This document shows, piece after piece, positions 1 through 5,427 of a stretch of 5,485 nt of DNA (its first letter is position 1; every line of letters starts with the position of its first letter). Under the pieces are notes generated by a model. It saw only the letters and a program-made list of their open reading frames with translations, ran no database searches and was not told where the DNA came from. The position numbers were made by a program, and so were the translations under genes. Origin of the DNA: Gemmatimonadota bacterium (GTDB lineage Bacteria > GCA-2686955); NCBI GenBank assembly GCA_026991065.1, contig JALXCG010000519.1, positions 1 to 5,485 of the forward strand. The letters run 5' to 3'.

Positions 1-427
1 TGCCGGCGGCAACCGCCAGTTCGGGAATCACTTCGACGCTGTAGACCTCCGCGCCCAGCTCGCTGAGCAGAGCGGTTTGGTAGCCGGAACCGGTGCCGAT
101 CTCCAGTACCCGTTCCCCCCTCCGCAGTTGCAGCATGCTGATCATGAGCGCCACCACATAGGGCTGGGAGATGGTCTGGCCGTGAGGCAGCGGCAGCGGT
201 CGGTCGCGGTAAGCATGGCGACGCTGCGCCGGCGGCACAAAACGCTCGCGCGGAACCACCCGCATGGCGCGCAGGACCGCTGCATCCCGCACGCCGCGGC
301 GAACAATCTGCTCGTCGACCATCCGCATGCGCGGATGCTCCGCGCTCACTTTGCCGACCTGTTGCCGCTCCGGTTCCGGCTCGCCGCGAGAAAAGAACAT
401 CGCCAGGGCTTTCCCGCTCCTGTCCAT
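1..427 (-). CDS. pcm: Protein-L-isoaspartate O-methyltransferase, partial (C-terminus outside window)
   Basis: Cytosolic protein-repair enzyme that methylates L-isoaspartyl residues with S-adenosylmethionine so that they can revert to aspartate. The reading frame is open from 427 through the window edge and shows 142 residues; the family is usually a little over 200, so the C-terminal third is missing. Visible landmarks are the family segment [14 protein letters not shown] (about residues 35-48), the active-site stretch [13 protein letters not shown] (83-95, with Ser87 in the catalytic position) and SAM-binding motif [14 protein letters not shown] (107-119), followed by an acidic strand end, [11 protein letters not shown]. 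The start is uncertain: ATG at 427 has no clear Shine-Dalgarno sequence, and ATG at 400 or the Met codons at residues 34 and 36 would still keep the whole family core. It diverges from the gene at 478 across a 50-bp spacer. Identity is secure because two family motifs occur in the right order and spacing. Confidence 0.93.
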   Translation of the reverse strand, partial: MDRSGKALAMFFSRGEPEPERQQVGKVSAEHPRMRMVDEQIVRRGVRDAAVLRAMRVVPRERFVPPAQRRHAYRDRPLPLPHGQTISQPYVVALMISMLQLRRGERVLEIGTGSGYQTALLSELGAEVYSVEVIPELAVAAG

Positions 428-477
428 GCGTTCAGATGATTTGCCAATCGCTTACGTTTAAACGCTACTCTACTCCC
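428..477. promoter_or_regulatory. Divergent intergenic spacer with AT-rich perfect palindrome
   Basis: This 50-bp gap separates the divergently read pcm and methyltransferase genes, so any promoters must lie here or inside the genes. It holds a perfect 10-bp palindrome CGTTTAAACG at 455-464, notably AT-rich for this GC-rich region. A weak sigma70-like pair for the plus strand is TTGCCA (441-446), 17 bp, GCTACT (464-469), with three -10 matches. It would start transcription within a few bases of the ATG at 478, which has no visible Shine-Dalgarno sequence. No convincing minus-strand promoter was found. The palindrome is seen directly; an operator or promoter role is inference. Confidence 0.35.
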
Positions 478-1047
478 ATGAATCAGCGCCAGATCTGGAA
501 TCGACGCCACGCCGAAGAGGAGATCGGCTCCATCTCGCCCAGTCCCTTCCTGGACGAGGTCGCCCATCTCCTGCCGGCGCCGGGGGCGGCGATCGATGTT
601 GCCGGTGGCGCCGGGCGCAACTCCATCTGGCTTGCCCGTCGCGGTTTTCGCGTCACGCTGGCGGATTTTTCCGCGGTCGCGCTGGAAAAAGCGGTCGGCC
701 GCGCCGCCGCCGCCGGCGTTGAACTGCACCCGCTGGAACTGGACCTGGAGAACGACCCCTTCCCAGCAGGTCCCTGGCGGGTGATCCTCTCCTTCAACTT
801 TCTTCTGCGCCCGCTCTACCCCCGCTTTGCGGCGGCGCTGGCACCCGGTGGCTTGCTGATCGTCAGTCAGCCCACGGTGCGCAATCTCGAGCGGCGATCT
901 CGCCCGCCGCGCCCCTTCCTTTTCGAGGAGGGGGAACTGCCCACCCTGATCGGTGACTTGGAGCTGCTCCATTACACCGAGGGATGGACCTCCGGCGACC
1001 ACCATGAAGCACATCTGGTAGCCCGCAAACCTGGAGATCGCGAATGA
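478..1047 (+). CDS. Class I SAM-dependent methyltransferase, TehB-like small type
   Basis: A 189-residue protein with a single Rossmann-type methyltransferase domain; the substrate is unknown. Motif I is AIDVAGGAGRNSIWLARRG (38-56), a variant in which the first glycine of the usual D-x-G-x-G-x-G is alanine. The acidic residue ending strand 2 is Asp63 (VTLADFS). The post-I strand is LELDLENDPFP (86-96), motif II is WRVILSFNFLLRPLYP (100-115), and LAPGGLLIVSQPT (121-133) is the usual strand 5 region. The C-terminal EEGELPTLI (150-158) and EGWTSGDHHEAHLVAR are typical of TehB-related small methyltransferases. An in-frame ATG at 436 exists, but 478 is preferred because NQRQIWNRRHAEEE is where such domains begin and the earlier residues would cover the promoter spacer. 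The stop codon overlaps the next gene's start as ATGA. Cytosolic, with no signal peptide or membrane segment. Candidate substrates are small molecules such as oxyanions, thiols or a quinone-like metabolite; none can be chosen from sequence alone. Confidence 0.88.
   Translation: MNQRQIWNRRHAEEEIGSISPSPFLDEVAHLLPAPGAAIDVAGGAGRNSIWLARRGFRVTLADFSAVALEKAVGRAAAAGVELHPLELDLENDPFPAGPWRVILSFNFLLRPLYPRFAAALAPGGLLIVSQPTVRNLERRSRPPRPFLFEEGELPTLIGDLELLHYTEGWTSGDHHEAHLVARKPGDRE
1033..1036 (+). promoter_or_regulatory. Ribosome binding site of the barrel-protein gene, inside the methyltransferase gene
   Basis: GGAG lies 7 bases before the ATG at 1044, within the last codons of the upstream gene. Together with the ATGA overlap it supports the 1044 start and translational coupling of the two genes. 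Confidence 0.6.
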
Positions 1048-1709
1048 AAGCAAATGTTAGCGCAATCGGTCTGGCCCTCCTGCTCAGCGCCACCGCGGCC
1101 CACGCCGGCACTGGAGTCAGCGCCCGCGTCGGTACCCTCGGCCTTGGGGTCGACGTGACCCAGTCGCTGCTGCCCATGGTCAATGCCCGTCTCGGCTTCA
1201 GCTACTTCACCTTCAGCTACAGCACCACCACCGACGGCATCGACTACGACTACGACCTCAACCTGGGCTCGGGGCAGCTCCTGCTCGACTACCACCCGAT
1301 CCCGCTCATGGGGTTTCGCCTGAGCGGCGGCACCTTGATCAACGGCAACAACCTGGACATGGCGGCCAATCTGCCGGACATCGAGATCCCGATCGGCGAC
1401 GAGACCTACACCGCCTCAGAGGTTGGCACTCTCACCGGCGACATCGACCTGAATACCTTCGCACCCTATCTCGGCATCGGCTGGGGCAACGCCGCCAGCA
1501 GCCGGATCTCGATCAACACCGATCTGGGCGTGGTGTTTCAGGGCTCCCCCAGTGTCACCCTGCATTCCGTCAATGGGACCCTGTCGGACACACAGCAATT
1601 CAAGGACGCGCTCGAACAGGAGCGCCAGTCGATCGAAGATGACCTGGATGTCTACAAGTACTACCCGGTCTTCTCCATCGGCATCGGCGTGAAGTTCACT
1701 CTTTTCTAG
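1044..1709 (+). CDS. Outer-membrane beta-barrel protein of unknown function
   Basis: A 221-residue secreted protein. Residues 1-21 form a Sec signal peptide: Lys2, a hydrophobic core IGLALLLSATA, and the cleavage site AHA before Gly22. The mature part is built of alternating-residue amphipathic strands, for example VSARVGTLGLGVDVT (25-39), VNARLGFSYFTFSYS (46-60) and GFRLSGGTLING (90-101). Between the strands lie polar, Asp/Asn-rich loops such as DGIDYDYDLN (64-73). It ends in a classical BAM recognition signal, YPVFSIGIGVKFTLF, with terminal Phe221. PYLGIGWGN (141-149) and DLGVVFQGSP (160-169) match a widespread uncharacterised proteobacterial outer-membrane family that I recognise but cannot name. 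A charged, probably helical segment (about 183-204, QQFKDALEQERQ...) precedes the last strand, which is unusual for a simple barrel. It could be a small porin, adhesin or passive channel; size suggests 8-10 strands. Start and reading frame are supported by a Shine-Dalgarno sequence and the 4-bp overlap with the methyltransferase gene. Confidence 0.88.
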   Translation: MKANVSAIGLALLLSATAAHAGTGVSARVGTLGLGVDVTQSLLPMVNARLGFSYFTFSYSTTTDGIDYDYDLNLGSGQLLLDYHPIPLMGFRLSGGTLINGNNLDMAANLPDIEIPIGDETYTASEVGTLTGDIDLNTFAPYLGIGWGNAASSRISINTDLGVVFQGSPSVTLHSVNGTLSDTQQFKDALEQERQSIEDDLDVYKYYPVFSIGIGVKFTLF

Positions 1710-1763
1710 CCGGGAGTGCATGGCGCATCGCGTAGTGCAAGTGCGGTGCGCAGCCCGGCCCCC

Positions 1764-1784
1764 GCGCCGAGCGTGGCCCGGCGC
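1764..1784. terminator. Weak hairpin in the convergent spacer between barrel gene and glyQS
   Basis: The 89-bp gap (1710-1798) between two convergent stop codons contains GCGCCG (1764-1769) and CGGCGC (1779-1784), a 6-bp perfect stem with a 9-base loop. A second nested or alternative pair is TGCGC (1747-1751) with GCGCA (1781-1785). No T-tract follows on either strand, so this is not a canonical intrinsic terminator. A role in ending transcription from both sides is inferred only from position. Confidence 0.3.
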
Positions 1785-1798
1785 ATTCGGGAGCGGGA

Positions 1799-3358
1799 TC
1801 AGGCGCGCAGCAGCTCCTCGATCTCGCTCACCGCGGCTTCCACCGAGATGCGCCGCTGCTCCATCGTGTCGCGGTCGCGCAGCGTGATGGTGCCATCTTC
1901 GAGAGTCTGCCCGTCGATTGTCAGGCACCAGGGAGTGCCGATCTCGTCGTGGCGTCGATAGCGGCGGCCGATCGCGTGCTGCTCATCGTAGCGCGCATTG
2001 ATCCCGTGGGCGAAGAACGCCTCGACCACCTCGCGCGCCCGCTCCGGCATGCCGTTCTTTTTCACCAACGGCAGCACCGCCACCTTGATCGGCGCCAGGC
2101 GCGGATGCAGTTTCAGCACCACGCGCTGCGCGTTGTCTCCCTTGGCGTCCGGCACCTCCTCTTCGGTGTAGGCATCGAGCAGGAACACCAGTACTCCGCG
2201 CGTGGCCCCCGCCGCCGGCTCGATCACGTAGGGGATGAACCGCTTCTTCTCCACCGGATCGAAATACTCCAGCTTCGCCTTGCTCCGCTCGGCGTGCTTG
2301 CGCAGATCATAATCGGTGCGGTTGGCCACCCCCTCCAGCTCTCCCCAGCCCCACGGATAGAGATACTCGATGTCGTAGCACGCCTTGGCGTAGTGAGCCA
2401 ACTCCTCCGGCTCATGCGGCCGCAGCCGGAACTGCTCCGGGTGGTTGGCATACTGTTGCCACCAACCCATCCGCTCCTTGCACCAGTAGTCGAGCCACTT
2501 GTCGTCTGTTCCCGGCTCGCAGAAGAACTCCATCTCCATCTGCTCGAACTCCACCGAACGGAAGATGAAGTGCTCGATGGTGATCTCGTTGCGGAACGAC
2601 TTGCCCGCCTGGGCGATGCCGAAGGGAATCTTGGCTGAAGTCGACTGTTGCACATTCTGGAACTGCACGAACATCGCCTGCGCCGTCTCCGGCCGCAGAT
2701 AGACCGCGTTCTCGCGACTCGCTGCATCCAGCCGCGCCCGGATCTCGCTCGTTTCCAGCCCGTCGAACTCTCCCGCCGCGATCGCCGCCGCCACCGACCC
2801 GAGCGGATCGACCGCGCCGATGTTGGTCTTGAACATCAGATTGAACTGCCGCTCCTCGCTCAGCAGCGGCGAACCACAAACCGGGCAGCAGTAGCCCCGA
2901 TCTCCGGCGGTGACCCCGAAGATCTCTTTGCCGCGCCGCTGCACCTCCAGCTCGAACTGCTCTCGCAGCATCTTCTCCGCCACCTTGGCCCGCCCTTTGT
3001 CGGCGAATGCCAGGCGCGCCTCGGCACCGGGCTCGATCCGCGGCGCCTGGTCCGCCCGAAACCGCTCTTTGCAGAGCAGGCAGTCCACCAGCGGATCGTT
3101 GAAGCCGGCGAGGTGTCCGGAAGCCTCCCATACCTTGGAGTGCATGATGATCGACGCATCCAGCCCGACCACGTTCTCGCGGCTGTGGACCATGTTGCGC
3201 CACCATTCATTGATCAGGTTGCGCTTCAACTCTACCCCGAGCGGCCCATAGTCATAGGCGCTGCGCAGACCCCCGTAGATCTCCGAAGATTGAAAGATGA
3301 AACCCCGCCGCTTGCACAGCGAGACGATTTTCTGCATCAAATCCTGTTCACTAGCCAA
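1799..3358 (-). CDS. glyQS: Glycyl-tRNA synthetase, homodimeric (alpha2) class II type
   Basis: Cytosolic class II synthetase that charges tRNA-Gly with glycine using ATP. The 519-residue chain is close to full family length. The N-terminal part carries IVSLCKRRGFIFQSSEIYGG (11-30) and AYDYGPLG (34-41). Two CxxC pairs, DCLLCK (Cys93, Cys96) and CCPVCG (Cys158, Cys161), look like one structural zinc site flanking an insertion. The catalytic core shows RPETAQAMF (222-230), motif 2 with FRNEITIEHFIFRSVEFEQME (from 255) and motif 3 VIEPAAGATRGVL (378-390, Arg387). The C-terminal anticodon-binding domain runs from about 420, with IGRRYRRHDEIGTPWC (463-478). The frame opens with TTG at 3358, preceded at 7 bases by GGGG and further up by GGAG; the ATG at 3337 (residue 8) has only a weak AGGA and is the alternative. 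The gene lies 55 bp after pepA on the same strand and is probably co-transcribed with it. The single-chain architecture excludes the GlyQ/GlyS two-subunit enzyme. Confidence 0.97.
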   Translation of the reverse strand: MASEQDLMQKIVSLCKRRGFIFQSSEIYGGLRSAYDYGPLGVELKRNLINEWWRNMVHSRENVVGLDASIIMHSKVWEASGHLAGFNDPLVDCLLCKERFRADQAPRIEPGAEARLAFADKGRAKVAEKMLREQFELEVQRRGKEIFGVTAGDRGYCCPVCGSPLLSEERQFNLMFKTNIGAVDPLGSVAAAIAAGEFDGLETSEIRARLDAASRENAVYLRPETAQAMFVQFQNVQQSTSAKIPFGIAQAGKSFRNEITIEHFIFRSVEFEQMEMEFFCEPGTDDKWLDYWCKERMGWWQQYANHPEQFRLRPHEPEELAHYAKACYDIEYLYPWGWGELEGVANRTDYDLRKHAERSKAKLEYFDPVEKKRFIPYVIEPAAGATRGVLVFLLDAYTEEEVPDAKGDNAQRVVLKLHPRLAPIKVAVLPLVKKNGMPERAREVVEAFFAHGINARYDEQHAIGRRYRRHDEIGTPWCLTIDGQTLEDGTITLRDRDTMEQRRISVEAAVSEIEELLRA

Positions 3359-3413
3359 TCTCGGTCCCCATCTCCACTGGATGTCCGCGCATCGCTCTCT
3401 TTTGTTCCGTCGC

Positions 3414-5039
3414 TCAGCCCTGCTCGCGCTGTGTCAGCAACTGCTCCGCCAGCCCCGCCAGCAGCCGCACGCCGACTCCGGTCGCCCCCGCCTTGGGCTG
3501 ATAGGGGCACTTGTTGTAGATCAACGCCCGCTCGACCAGTGCCGATGCCGCAATGTCCAGGTGCCCCCACGCTTTCACGGTATCGAAGTCGATGAACTGC
3601 TTCAGGAAGACCGCCGCGGTGATCGCCCCGCCGCCGGTCGCGCGGTCGAGATTGCAGTTGGCGATGTCCGCCGCCTCGCTCTCCAACTGCACCAGGTAGT
3701 CGTCGTCCACCGGCAGGCGCCACAGCCACTCCGCCGACCCGCGCCCCGCCGCGTAGAGCAGAGCGGTAAATGCGTCGTCCTCTTCGCGGGTGTTGGCGTG
3801 GGTGAAGAGCCCGGAGACAAAATGCCCCAGCGCCACCACGATCGCCCCGGTCAGCGTGGCGATATCCACCATGTGCCGCGGCTTGTAGTGCTCACACGCA
3901 TAACTTAGCGAATCCGCCAGCAGCAACCGCCCCTCGGCGTCCGTATTCAGAATCTCCACCGTTTTGCCCTGGTGCGAGCGCAGAATATCCCCCGGCTTGA
4001 AAGCGTGGCCGCTCACCAGATTCTCCGCCAGCGGCATGATTCCCACCACATTCACGTCGGTGCCCGCTTCGGAGATCACCTGCATCGCTCCCAGCACCGC
4101 CGCGGCCCCGGCCATGTCTCCGTACATCCGCGTCATCCCGCCGCTGGGTTTGATGTTGTAGCCACCGGAATCGAACGTCACGCCCTTGCCGACCATCGCC
4201 AGATCCCAGCCCGCCTCGGCGCCGCGCGGACAATGCTCCAGGATCACCACGCAGGGCGCGTTTTCCGATCCCTGCGCCACCGCCAGGTGCAGCCCCATGC
4301 CGAGTTTCTCCATATCTTTCGCCGACAGCACCTGCAACCGCAGCCCCGGATTCGCCTGCGCCACCTTGCGCGCCTCGTCGGCGAAGAGGCCCGGTGTCAG
4401 ATCCCCGGCCGGGGTGTTCACCAGATCACGCGCCATGCAGGTGCCCGTGGAGCGCGACACGCCGCGTTCGATCGCCGTGGTCAGGGTTTCTTCCTGGCCG
4501 TCGGTGAGAATCAGAATCTTCTCGATCTCGCAGCGCGCTTCCGCATCCTCGTCCTTCTTGCCGCCTGCCGCGCCGCCGTTGTCCAGGTAGCGGTCGAAGC
4601 GGTAGGTGCCGAGCATCGCTCCCTCGACCACCAACTGTCCGGCAATCTCCGCCGGCACGCCGTAGTCCGCGAAATCATCCACCGCGAAATCGCTGAAGTG
4701 CTTGCCGCGGAACTCCCGCGCCGCGATCGCCACCACCGAACGCAGCCGATCGTGGAGCCGATAGATGTGGCGGATCTCACTCTTCTTGCCCAGGCCCATG
4801 AAGAGCAGCCAGTCGAAACCATGCTTCTGGCGGTCGCCCGGCAGCAGATTCACCGCCTTGTAGGAGCCGCCAATGCGGTGGGTCTCGATCAGTTCGAGCA
4901 CCGTCTCCGCAGTTCCCTCCCCCAGATACTTCACCAGGTGTTCGCGGTTCTCTTCGATCCCATCGAAGATCGCCACCATCAGGTTGCGGCTGGAGCGATC
5001 GTCCCGGGAGACAGCTTTGAATTGAATCGTGGGGGTCAT
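3414..5039 (-). CDS. pepA: M17 leucyl aminopeptidase (cytosol aminopeptidase)
   Basis: Two-metal aminopeptidase of family M17 that removes N-terminal residues, typically leucine, from peptides; family members form cytosolic hexamers. The chain from ATG 5039 is 541 residues; E. coli PepA is 503. All catalytic residues are present: Lys285, Asp290, Asp308, Asp367 and Glu369 as metal ligands, and Lys297 and Arg371 as catalytic residues. They sit in GKGVTFDSGGYNIKPSGG, MYGDMAGAA and the signature NTDAEGRL (366-372 region). Each is displaced by exactly 15 positions from the E. coli numbering I recall. The N-terminal domain (1 to about 170) is divergent and contains a Gly/Lys/Asp-rich linker, NGGAAGGKKDEDAEAR (154-169), before the catalytic domain. 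The frame stays open upstream to 5189, but that stretch lacks a plausible start and family similarity. The ATG at 5039 has AGGAAAG 8 bases upstream. The stop is 55 bp before the glyQS start. Some PepA proteins also bind DNA; nothing here shows that. Confidence 0.97.
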   Translation of the reverse strand: MTPTIQFKAVSRDDRSSRNLMVAIFDGIEENREHLVKYLGEGTAETVLELIETHRIGGSYKAVNLLPGDRQKHGFDWLLFMGLGKKSEIRHIYRLHDRLRSVVAIAAREFRGKHFSDFAVDDFADYGVPAEIAGQLVVEGAMLGTYRFDRYLDNGGAAGGKKDEDAEARCEIEKILILTDGQEETLTTAIERGVSRSTGTCMARDLVNTPAGDLTPGLFADEARKVAQANPGLRLQVLSAKDMEKLGMGLHLAVAQGSENAPCVVILEHCPRGAEAGWDLAMVGKGVTFDSGGYNIKPSGGMTRMYGDMAGAAAVLGAMQVISEAGTDVNVVGIMPLAENLVSGHAFKPGDILRSHQGKTVEILNTDAEGRLLLADSLSYACEHYKPRHMVDIATLTGAIVVALGHFVSGLFTHANTREEDDAFTALLYAAGRGSAEWLWRLPVDDDYLVQLESEAADIANCNLDRATGGGAITAAVFLKQFIDFDTVKAWGHLDIAASALVERALIYNKCPYQPKAGATGVGVRLLAGLAEQLLTQREQG

Positions 5040-5047
5040 CTTGAAAT

Positions 5048-5054
5048 CTTTCCT
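5048..5054 (-). promoter_or_regulatory. Ribosome binding site of pepA
   Basis: AGGAAAG, read on the minus strand, lies 8 bases before the ATG at 5039. It decides this start over the in-frame extension that would begin at 5189. Confidence 0.65.
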
Positions 5055-5156
5055 GAAACGCAAAAGGGAGTTCTTGGGGGGTAGAGGTCGCAAACGCCGG
5101 CCCAAGCACCGCGCCGCGACCCTGTCGGGGCCCTCCGCCGCACTCGGCAACCGCCG

Positions 5157-5193
5157 AAAAATCAACCGCTTGTGCGATGCACGCCGCACGCGG
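5157..5193 (-). terminator. GC-rich hairpin with T-rich tail upstream of pepA (attenuator or terminator candidate)
   Basis: On the minus strand, CCGC then GTGCG (5193-5185), an 8-base loop, CGCAC (5176-5172), a 2-base AA bulge and GCGG (5169-5166) form a 9-bp GC-rich stem. It is followed directly by TTGATTTTT (5165-5157). That is the form of an intrinsic terminator reading toward pepA. It starts within a few bases of the transcription start expected from the promoter at 5230-5202. It may therefore be a leader attenuator, a 5'-end stabilising hairpin, or the end of an unannotated minus-strand transcript coming from 5200-5400. The structure is seen; the role is inferred. Confidence 0.45.
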
Positions 5194-5201
5194 AAATGCG
5201 C

Positions 5202-5230
5202 AGTCTAACATCCAGCCCCGGCGTTGTCCC
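5202..5230 (-). promoter_or_regulatory. Candidate extended -10 sigma70 promoter for pepA-glyQS
   Basis: On the minus strand, GGGACA (5230-5225) is separated by 17 bp from TAGACT (5207-5202); each matches the sigma70 consensus at four of six positions. The TG of an extended -10 (TGT, 5210-5208) is present. Initiation would fall near 5195, giving a leader of roughly 155 bases before the pepA ATG. No better candidate was found between 5040 and 5200. One copy of the GGCTGGAT repeat overlaps the spacer and the extended -10 TG. Confidence 0.4.
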
Positions 5231-5286
5231 GCAGAAGCGCGCCCATCCAGCCCCGCGTCTCACTCCGTTCCGGCCCCGATCCAGCC
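5210..5286. repeat. Three direct copies of ATCCAGCC at 35- and 34-bp spacing
   Basis: ATCCAGCC occurs at 5210-5217, 5245-5252 and 5279-5286. The first two copies share a longer core, CATCCAGCCCCG. A fainter second similarity recurs inside units 1 and 3 (CCCGCAGAAGC and TCCGCACAAGC). No fourth copy was found at the expected positions 5175 or 5314. The regular spacing suggests either binding sites for a regulator of the divergent genes or a decayed tandem repeat of about 35 bp. Confidence 0.45.
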
Positions 5287-5312
5287 GCCGCGCCGCTTTC
5301 CGCACAAGCTTC

Positions 5313-5341
5313 TTGCGCCGACAACCTTCCGGGGCCAGAAT
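5313..5341 (+). promoter_or_regulatory. Weak candidate promoter for the response-regulator gene
   Basis: TTGCGC (5313-5318) is separated by 17 bp from CAGAAT (5336-5341), giving three and four matches to the sigma70 hexamers. Transcription would begin near 5348, just before the inverted repeat at 5352. The match is weak and could be chance in a sequence of this length. Confidence 0.22.
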
Positions 5342-5351
5342 CACCTCAACG

Positions 5352-5415
5352 TCCCGCGCCCGCCGCGCTGCGCGCCAGAACCACCGGGCGCGGGAGCCGC
5401 CGCCGCAGTCCCGCG
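5352..5415 (+). promoter_or_regulatory. 11-bp perfect inverted repeat with a competing third arm upstream of the response regulator
   Basis: TCCCGCGCCCG (5352-5362) pairs perfectly with CGGGCGCGGGA (5385-5395) around a 22-base loop, which itself contains CGCGctgCGCG. The right arm can instead pair over 7 bp with TCCCGCG at 5409-5415, four bases before the Shine-Dalgarno GGAAG (5419-5423). The three segments therefore allow two mutually exclusive hairpins in the leader of the gene at 5428. No T-tract follows, so a translational switch or a DNA operator is more likely than termination. High GC content makes chance pairing a real possibility. Confidence 0.4.
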
Positions 5416-5427
5416 ATTGGAAGCAGC

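Noticed and set aside
346-1053. Long minus-strand open frame (235 codons) opposite the methyltransferase gene
   Set aside because: It is antisense to a gene with clear methyltransferase motifs and overlaps pcm. It has no recognisable domain and an Arg/Gly-rich composition typical of GC-rich shadow frames.
3359-3413. T-box or glycine riboswitch between pepA and glyQS
   Set aside because: The 55-bp gap is far too short for either, and no conserved T-box or glycine-aptamer core is present.
2648-3595. Plus-strand open frame of 315 codons spanning glyQS and the end of pepA
   Set aside because: It crosses two well-supported genes on the other strand and their intergenic gap, and has no family similarity I can recognise.
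3972-5084. Plus-strand open frame of 370 codons opposite pepA
   Set aside because: It is the complement of a gene with all M17 catalytic residues. The translation is Arg/His/Gln-rich without domain features, as expected for an antisense shadow in GC-rich DNA.
5040-5189. In-frame 50-residue N-terminal extension of pepA
   Set aside because: The extension is Arg-rich with no family match. It would cover the leader hairpin tail, and the start at 5039 has a good Shine-Dalgarno sequence.
5162-5344. 60-codon minus-strand frame and overlapping 96-codon plus-strand frame in the pepA/response-regulator gap
   Set aside because: Both are Arg-rich and low in complexity, without recognisable domains. The plus-strand one runs into the response-regulator gene in another frame. 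The minus-strand one ends at the terminator-like tail, which is worth remembering but does not make it a gene.
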